From: Sepiola atlantica
Lineage: Eukaryota; Mollusca; Cephalopoda; Sepiida; Sepiolidae
NCBI GenBank assembly: GCA_963556195.1
Contig: OY744544.1
Coordinates: 41,602,288-41,666,287 of the forward strand
Length of the DNA stretch: 64,000 bases
Direction: 5' to 3'
Part shown: positions 59,630 through 64,000 of the stretch, in pieces
Layout of the letters: each line of letters starts with the position of its first letter
Numbering within the stretch: position 1 is the stretch's first letter
Program-made: the position numbers and the translations under genes
The notes under the pieces: model-generated
Told to the model about the DNA's origin: nothing
Databases searched by the model: none
What the model saw: only the letters and a program-made list of their open reading frames with translations

Positions 59630-60300
59630 TGAAATCGTTATAGCAAATTACTACCCAAAATAAACGCTATGTTACGTGATATATTTTTGCGGTGTCTGGC
59701 GAAAAAAGATACCTTCTCAAGATATTAACCGTTCGTTCTTTTTAATCAGCTTTTCGGTGCATTTATAATTTTGATCATGTAATTGTCCAATATTAGATAA
59801 CACCCCCCTTACCCACAAAATATGTCCCCAAATAAAATACAAACAAGAAGTGAGTTTCATAAATATATAAATAAATAAATTTATTTCACCGCCCCCCCCC
59901 CAAAAAAAAACACTTGTGTAATTAATTAACTTATTTTAATGTGGTTAGGTTTGAGTTAGGGTTAGGGCGCATAATACGACAAAGATTGGGGGAGGGGGGG
60001 GGGGGCTACTGAGACTGTTAAAAATTGGATTTTTAAGATCTGGTTTTGACATGAAAATCGAAATCTTGTTTCCTATTATTAATACTTACTAACTAATTAC
60101 TAACCCTAATTAATCTTGCCGAATAAAGTGATAAAATAAGCTTTAAAAAGAAAATGCACTAAAAAGCTTATAAAAAAAGCGCAGTGTTAATTTCATGAAA
60201 AGGTATGCTTTTTTTTTCAGACACCGAAAAAATATCACGTGACCTAGCGTTTTTGTGGGTAGCAATTTGGTACCGCAATATATTACCAGAGAACAAGGTT
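59630..60300. repeat. Fold-back element with GC-poor loop
   Basis: Bases 59640-59790 pair with the reverse complement of about 60125-60290 (GTGATAT.TTTT.CGGTGTCTG in both; AGCTTTT..GTGCATTT deeper in). The loop includes C- and G-runs (59888-59900, 59990-60006) and a TTAGGGTTAGGG pair near 59957, two telomere-like hexamers. No ORF. Confidence 0.85.
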
Positions 60301-61099
60301 GTCTTTTCTACACTTGTCGGTGTCTTGCTGCTCACAAAGGATGTCACAGCTTACGTCACAGCCACACATATATCCCCCCCCCCACGTATTGTGGCTTCAT
60401 GCGTTGTCCCCTTAGTATCTAACGTTACGTTCTCTCAAATCTTGTCCCAGGCAAGTAATTTAGTGAACATGTATTCTAATTATGAAAGGTCACAGTGACC
60501 ATGAACTTATTGGTGATGGAGGATTTAAATTGGAAGAGCGGGGAGCTGCAGGATGAACCGCGTAGTGAGCGGGGAGGTTATTTCACTATTCTACTTACAG
60601 TTACAGGTGGAGAAAGCATCGTAGCCAACGGCGCACTGTTCACGAGAAGGGCCAGAGAAAGGAGATTTGCAGAAACGATCACCGCTCATAGAATTGCAAT
60701 CATTGTTGCGTGACCCAATGCTGTTACGCTGACAATCTGAAGAGCAAGATTAATTAAAGTGAATTACCGCATTAAAACGGGTGGCAGTTGGGGAAGGGTG
60801 AAGAATAATAATTACGGTCATGTTGATGGTGTCAGTTTAAATAACTTTAATACTCATGCAGGCGTCGCTGTGGTCTGTATATCTATCTTGATAATGCCCC
60901 AAATTTCCTATGTTTTAACTTCCTGATCAAAACTAGAGATAAAGCTATTTGTGAGGTTTTGTAGATGCGTCCAAGGAGTTATCTGAGAAACTTTGTCTGT
61001 CCGTCTGTCTGTAATTATATATATATTTTTTTAAATAGAAAAACAGAAACCACCACTTTATCAAGGCCGAGGCCACCCGTGGACAAGTGTTAATGTGAT
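60301..61099. other. Non-coding stretch
   Basis: Two consecutive plus-strand frames (60205-60498, 60495-60713) have no recognised domain. Nothing else seen. Confidence 0.4.
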
Positions 61100-61240
61100 T
61101 TCTATTTATCCCCCCTCCAGGAGATTAGACACAAGTGTCATGGAAGCGTTTTCAGTGGAATGACTTGGATTTGAACCTGGCACACCCAAATCTCAGACCG
61201 CGTCGATACCAACTAAGTTACTGTGCCATCCCCAAATTAA
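61100..61240 (-). repeat. tRNA-derived SINE
   Basis: On the minus strand: GGATGGCACAGTAACTTAGT, then TGGTATCG (A box), then TGCCAGGTTCAAATCCAAGT (B box), then a non-tRNA tail (CTCCTGGAGGGGGGATAAAT). A good A/B pair at normal spacing. Confidence 0.72.
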
Positions 61241-61394
61241 TTGTAATTATATTGGTCGGTTGGTTGATCGGATTAAACATAAAAAGTTCTAAATCGATTG
61301 GAAAATAATAGTTGCTATATCTTATTGATTAAACAGTTTTTTTTAATATATTTATCGGTTAGAAATCTATGATATGTGGGGGAAATATCACCAT

Positions 61395-61695
61395 ACTTTA
61401 TATATAAGAGTATGGTAGCCTCGATAAAACATTCACAACAAAAGCTCATCTAGCTACAACCACTGTAAATAATTTTTATGTCTTTCTTTGTGTACCTAAA
61501 GCAAAGCAGAACTTCTATGAGCAAAGTATCTTTCCGGGTACTACCCGTCCGTGGAACACAATACTACTGGGCTGCTTCTCAGCTGACCACAACATGGTCG
61601 TTTTCAAGTCCAATGTTAACAAATTCTTGTGTCGCCGCCAGTTTCAATAATCTTCATCAATCCTCACAGTGGTGTCTCACCGTCACATGACAAAC
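61395..61695 (+). pseudogene. LINE RT C-terminal relic (jockey/CR1-like)
   Basis: The translation gives 'VFLCVPKAKQNFYEQSIFPG' then 'TTRPWNTILLGCFSADHNMV' and 'FKSNVNKFLCRRQFQ' before a stop: the family's final 70 residues. The upstream part is absent. Confidence 0.8.
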
Positions 61696-62279
61696 TCATT
61701 AACCCTTATCCTCGCGTGGCCTTTGGGCCTTGATAAGCGATTACCCGTCTGTAGATAAGAAAAGATTATCTGTGGTCTATTTGTCGGTCTTTGTTCGCTG
61801 TGTTCAGAATCCAATCAATGTCCAGTAAAATTAAACGTAGCCATTCGCTTGCTGGGTAAATGTATGTTGTTCTTACCTGCCGCATCTTTGATCTTTCCTC
61901 AAGCAACTGATATATTAAAAACAACAATGCGGAAATTGGTCCGAAAGATTCATCGGGTCGTTCCATTATTTATTCATACTGGTTGAAGGGCAGTATAAAT
62001 AACCTGTGTATATTTAGCAGCCTAAATAAAATAAATTGGAACGCAAGAAGAAAAGTGATAAGAAGTTCCAGTAAGAAATTGGTAATCAATGCACCTGGCA
62101 TACGTATCAATCTACGAAGCGTAATTCATATCAATAAAAGACGATGTCTGTACTAACTATGTTTGTCTGTACTAACTATGTTTGTCTGTACACCCAGAAC
62201 ATTCTCAGCTGAGCAGCTACGAGGTTGAAATTCGTCCCCTTTTTAAGAAACATGTCCCATGAAATGTAAGGACTAAATA
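61696..62279. other. Non-coding stretch with a small tandem repeat
   Basis: A 22-bp unit (TGTCTGTACTAACTATGTT..) is repeated about 2.5 times at 62142-62192. No gene. Confidence 0.5.
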
Positions 62280-62440
62280 ACAAATAGGAGACGGACTCGT
62301 AATGCTCGCTTCCTCCTCAATTCCACACATGATTTTTCTGACAAAGGTGGAAGAATTAGTTTTGATGTCGGTTTTTTTAGCGGTTGGTATGTAGAGATTT
62401 TCAATCCTTTTATAGTATTCAGAATCATTCAATTGTGGAT
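62280..62440 (-). repeat. Dispersed repeat, partner of 10736-10890 (inverted)
   Basis: Minus-strand copy of the 10.7 kb repeat. The better-preserved 71-codon frame (62217-62432) opens MNDSEYYKRIENLYIPTAKK, and the other copy has an equivalent reading. Confidence 0.6.
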
Positions 62441-62659
62441 CTATCCATAATTAGCTCCTTTTCTTGAATGCTTTTTGGCCCTGATGATCCATTAATAAAA
62501 GCAATGTAAGTTATGTTACTGCAGTTCACTAGACTTGAGAAGTGGATGGCCAATGTTAACGTCCATATGAAATTCCAAATAAGACCCTATGCTATACAAG
62601 CTTTTATCATATTCATTTCTTGTACGAATTGCATTTCAGTAATAAATTACGAGCACGTA
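62441..62659. other. Short spacer
   Basis: Nothing recognised. Confidence 0.5.
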
Positions 62660-62928
62660 AAAATATGGAGTTACTTATTTTCTTTCCTTTTCGTCTTTGT
62701 TGGGGATGGGGCATCCTGCCGGATGTCAGACATTCACTCGCTAATTCAGACACCCCAAACAATAGAGCTATTTCGGATTCTAACCGTCCCTTTAAGTCGT
62801 ACATAAAACTTTGGTATTTAGTTACCTTCTCCCTCTCAGCTCGGTTTAAGCCGACATCATTAGGGATACTGACTTCAACTAGAGTTGCTACATTTTCCCT
62901 CTTGTCCCATATCACTATATTTTTTCAA
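62660..62928 (-). pseudogene. R2-type LINE C-terminal fragment, copy 2
   Basis: On the minus strand: 'WDKRENVATLVEVSIPNDVG', then 'LNRAEREKVTKYQSFMYDL', 'GVSELASECL' and 'SGRMPHPQ'. It retains the acidic residue (VEV) lost in the 34.8 kb copy but is truncated just before the KPD motif. Confidence 0.62.
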
Positions 62929-62937
62929 TTTTCTTAT

Positions 62938-63437
62938 CTTGTTGTTTTTGTTAGGAATGAGGCATCTTACCGGATACCAGACATACACTCGCTATTTCAG
63001 AGACTCCAACCGAGACGTCTTTTTAAGATTCTAACACCCCCTATAGCGAAATTGTTTGTATATCTCTTGTACTTGGTTTACCGGGTATATTCGCCAAGTA
63101 GGTTTTGAAATTCTTTTTTGATGAGTCCAGTTGCTCCTATAATCATGAGAATGAAGGAGAATTTCTAAAGATTCCATTTTTTTATGTCATGCATAAGACA
63201 TTCTTATTTAGTTATCTTTTACCTTTCAGCTCAGTTTAAGCCAGTATCGTTAGTAACACTGACTTCAACTAGGGTTGCTTCTTGCTCCCTCTTGTCCCAT
63301 ATCACTATGTCAGGTTTAACAACTCCATTTTCTAGGTATGTAGCTGTAGGGATTGCATAGTCATAGTGGATAGTGGATGACTTATTTCCAACAATACTGT
63401 CTGCTATATTCTCCCAAGACGTGTTGCTACACTGGAT
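62938..63437 (-). pseudogene. R2-type LINE C-terminal fragment, copy 3
   Basis: On the minus strand: 'HYDYAIPTATYLENGVVKPD', then 'IVIWDKREQEATLVEVSVTN' and a stop shortly after, followed by degraded tail blocks. Same strand as copy 2 and directly upstream in reading order, so the two form a tandem pair. KPD and the later Glu are both present here. Confidence 0.62.
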
Positions 63438-63794
63438 ATTCAGCTACAGTGTTCACATTCGGCATAAGTTATGATGTAGGCAGTGACCAGCATACAGCCC
63501 GGGGAGAGCAGGCAGTGTACTCTGCAGTCCTATCCAAGTCACAATGACCAACTTTTTAAAATCCAGACTTCATAAATAAAGTAAGCTCTTTAGTGCATGG
63601 TGTTTGTGACGTTGAGTTCTTCATTTTCTGTTTTCCAAACGTTCTTCAAAGTTCTACTAACGATAGGATCAACTACTTACAGCCTAGTGGTCAGTGCGAG
63701 CTGTTTTGTGTTGGCGGTGGAAGTATTTATCGTCTTTTGAATCCATTTAATAGCTATAACTCGTTTTCCTACTACAACAAATTTACATGAACGA
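63438..63794. other. Non-coding spacer
   Basis: Nothing recognised; a 65-codon frame (63593-63790) has no match. Confidence 0.45.
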
Positions 63795-63960
63795 AATTTA
63801 CATGAAACAAACTTCCTTGCAACGATTTTTTTTTCTGTAGAACACATTACCAAGGGACTGGTTCATTACAGATTACAACAGGGTCGTCTTAAAATCCCAT
63901 GTCAACAAATACTTGTCATAAACTGTTAGGACACCTAACGAAAAGGAATTATCTCCCTTG
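63795..63960 (+). pseudogene. LINE RT C-terminal relic (jockey/CR1-like)
   Basis: Terminal tail only: a 'RNTLPRDWFITDYNRVVLKS' reading then 'HVNKYLS', matching the last residues of the other relics. Ends before the window edge. Confidence 0.65.
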
Positions 63961-64000
63961 AACCATTTCGGCAGTTAAGAGTTATCGCCCTTGGGAAAAG

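Noticed and set aside
59940..59970. Interstitial telomere (TTAGGG)n
   Set aside because: Only two adjacent hexamers inside a fold-back loop; too short to call a telomeric remnant.

Overview
This window reads as non-genic DNA from an animal nuclear genome. It has no operons or Shine-Dalgarno sites and no convincing host protein-coding exon. It contains very many long (TA)n arrays, tandem minisatellites, and broken pieces of LINE, Penelope-like, mariner and other DNA transposons. The repeat texture (TA arrays of 40-130 bp that contain or flank fold-back elements, tRNA-like SINE heads, a DUF4817-type mariner) fits a coleoid cephalopod such as an octopus. That placement is an inference from style, not from a diagnostic gene.

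Layout. 1-2.4 kb: the 3' part of a LINE with an intact reverse transcriptase ORF open to the window edge. 2.4-6.5 kb: TA arrays, one fold-back element, small tandem repeats and a tRNA-like SINE head. 6.5-7.6 kb: a 42-unit, 25-bp satellite that is open in all forward frames. 7.6-15 kb: AT-rich DNA with LINE C-terminal relics, a Penelope-like RT relic and dispersed repeats. 15.2-18.6 kb: TA arrays, fold-backs and copy 1 of a DNA transposon. 20.2-21.9 kb: a 27-bp satellite with a 162-bp higher-order repeat. 22.9-28.2 kb: a cluster of fold-back elements and TA arrays. 28.5-29.6 kb: a 38-40-bp minisatellite. 30.06-30.57 kb: a repeat with a U2-snRNA-like head and a degenerate 5S-rRNA-like segment. 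31.5-35.6 kb: LINE relics and hairpin elements, including an R2-type LINE tail with a zinc knuckle and endonuclease-like domain. 35.6-37.0 kb: a broken DD41D mariner inserted in a TA array. 37-43.8 kb: more fold-backs, a short inverted-repeat element and SINE heads. 43.8-46.9 kb: copy 2 of the 15.8 kb transposon. 47-54 kb: purine-rich DNA and LINE relics. 54.6 kb: a solo LTR with a clean 5-bp target duplication. 55.3-59.1 kb: U2-headed repeats, a 557-bp fold-back MITE and a 20-bp satellite. 59.6-64 kb: another fold-back, a tRNA-SINE and further LINE tails.

No gene network is present. The parts relate as parasite families: autonomous or once-autonomous elements (LINEs, mariner, the TTAGGG-ended transposon), short non-autonomous derivatives sharing CAGGGTG ends, and retroposed small-RNA chimeras. 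Most DNA-type elements sit inside TA arrays, as expected for TA-targeting transposases. The least conventional items are the repeats whose ends resemble U2 snRNA (one with an inverted 5S-like segment at its far end) and the paired intron-bearing transposon carrying tandem units of a repeat related to those U2-headed elements. All family names come from reading translations and motifs by eye; no database search was run.
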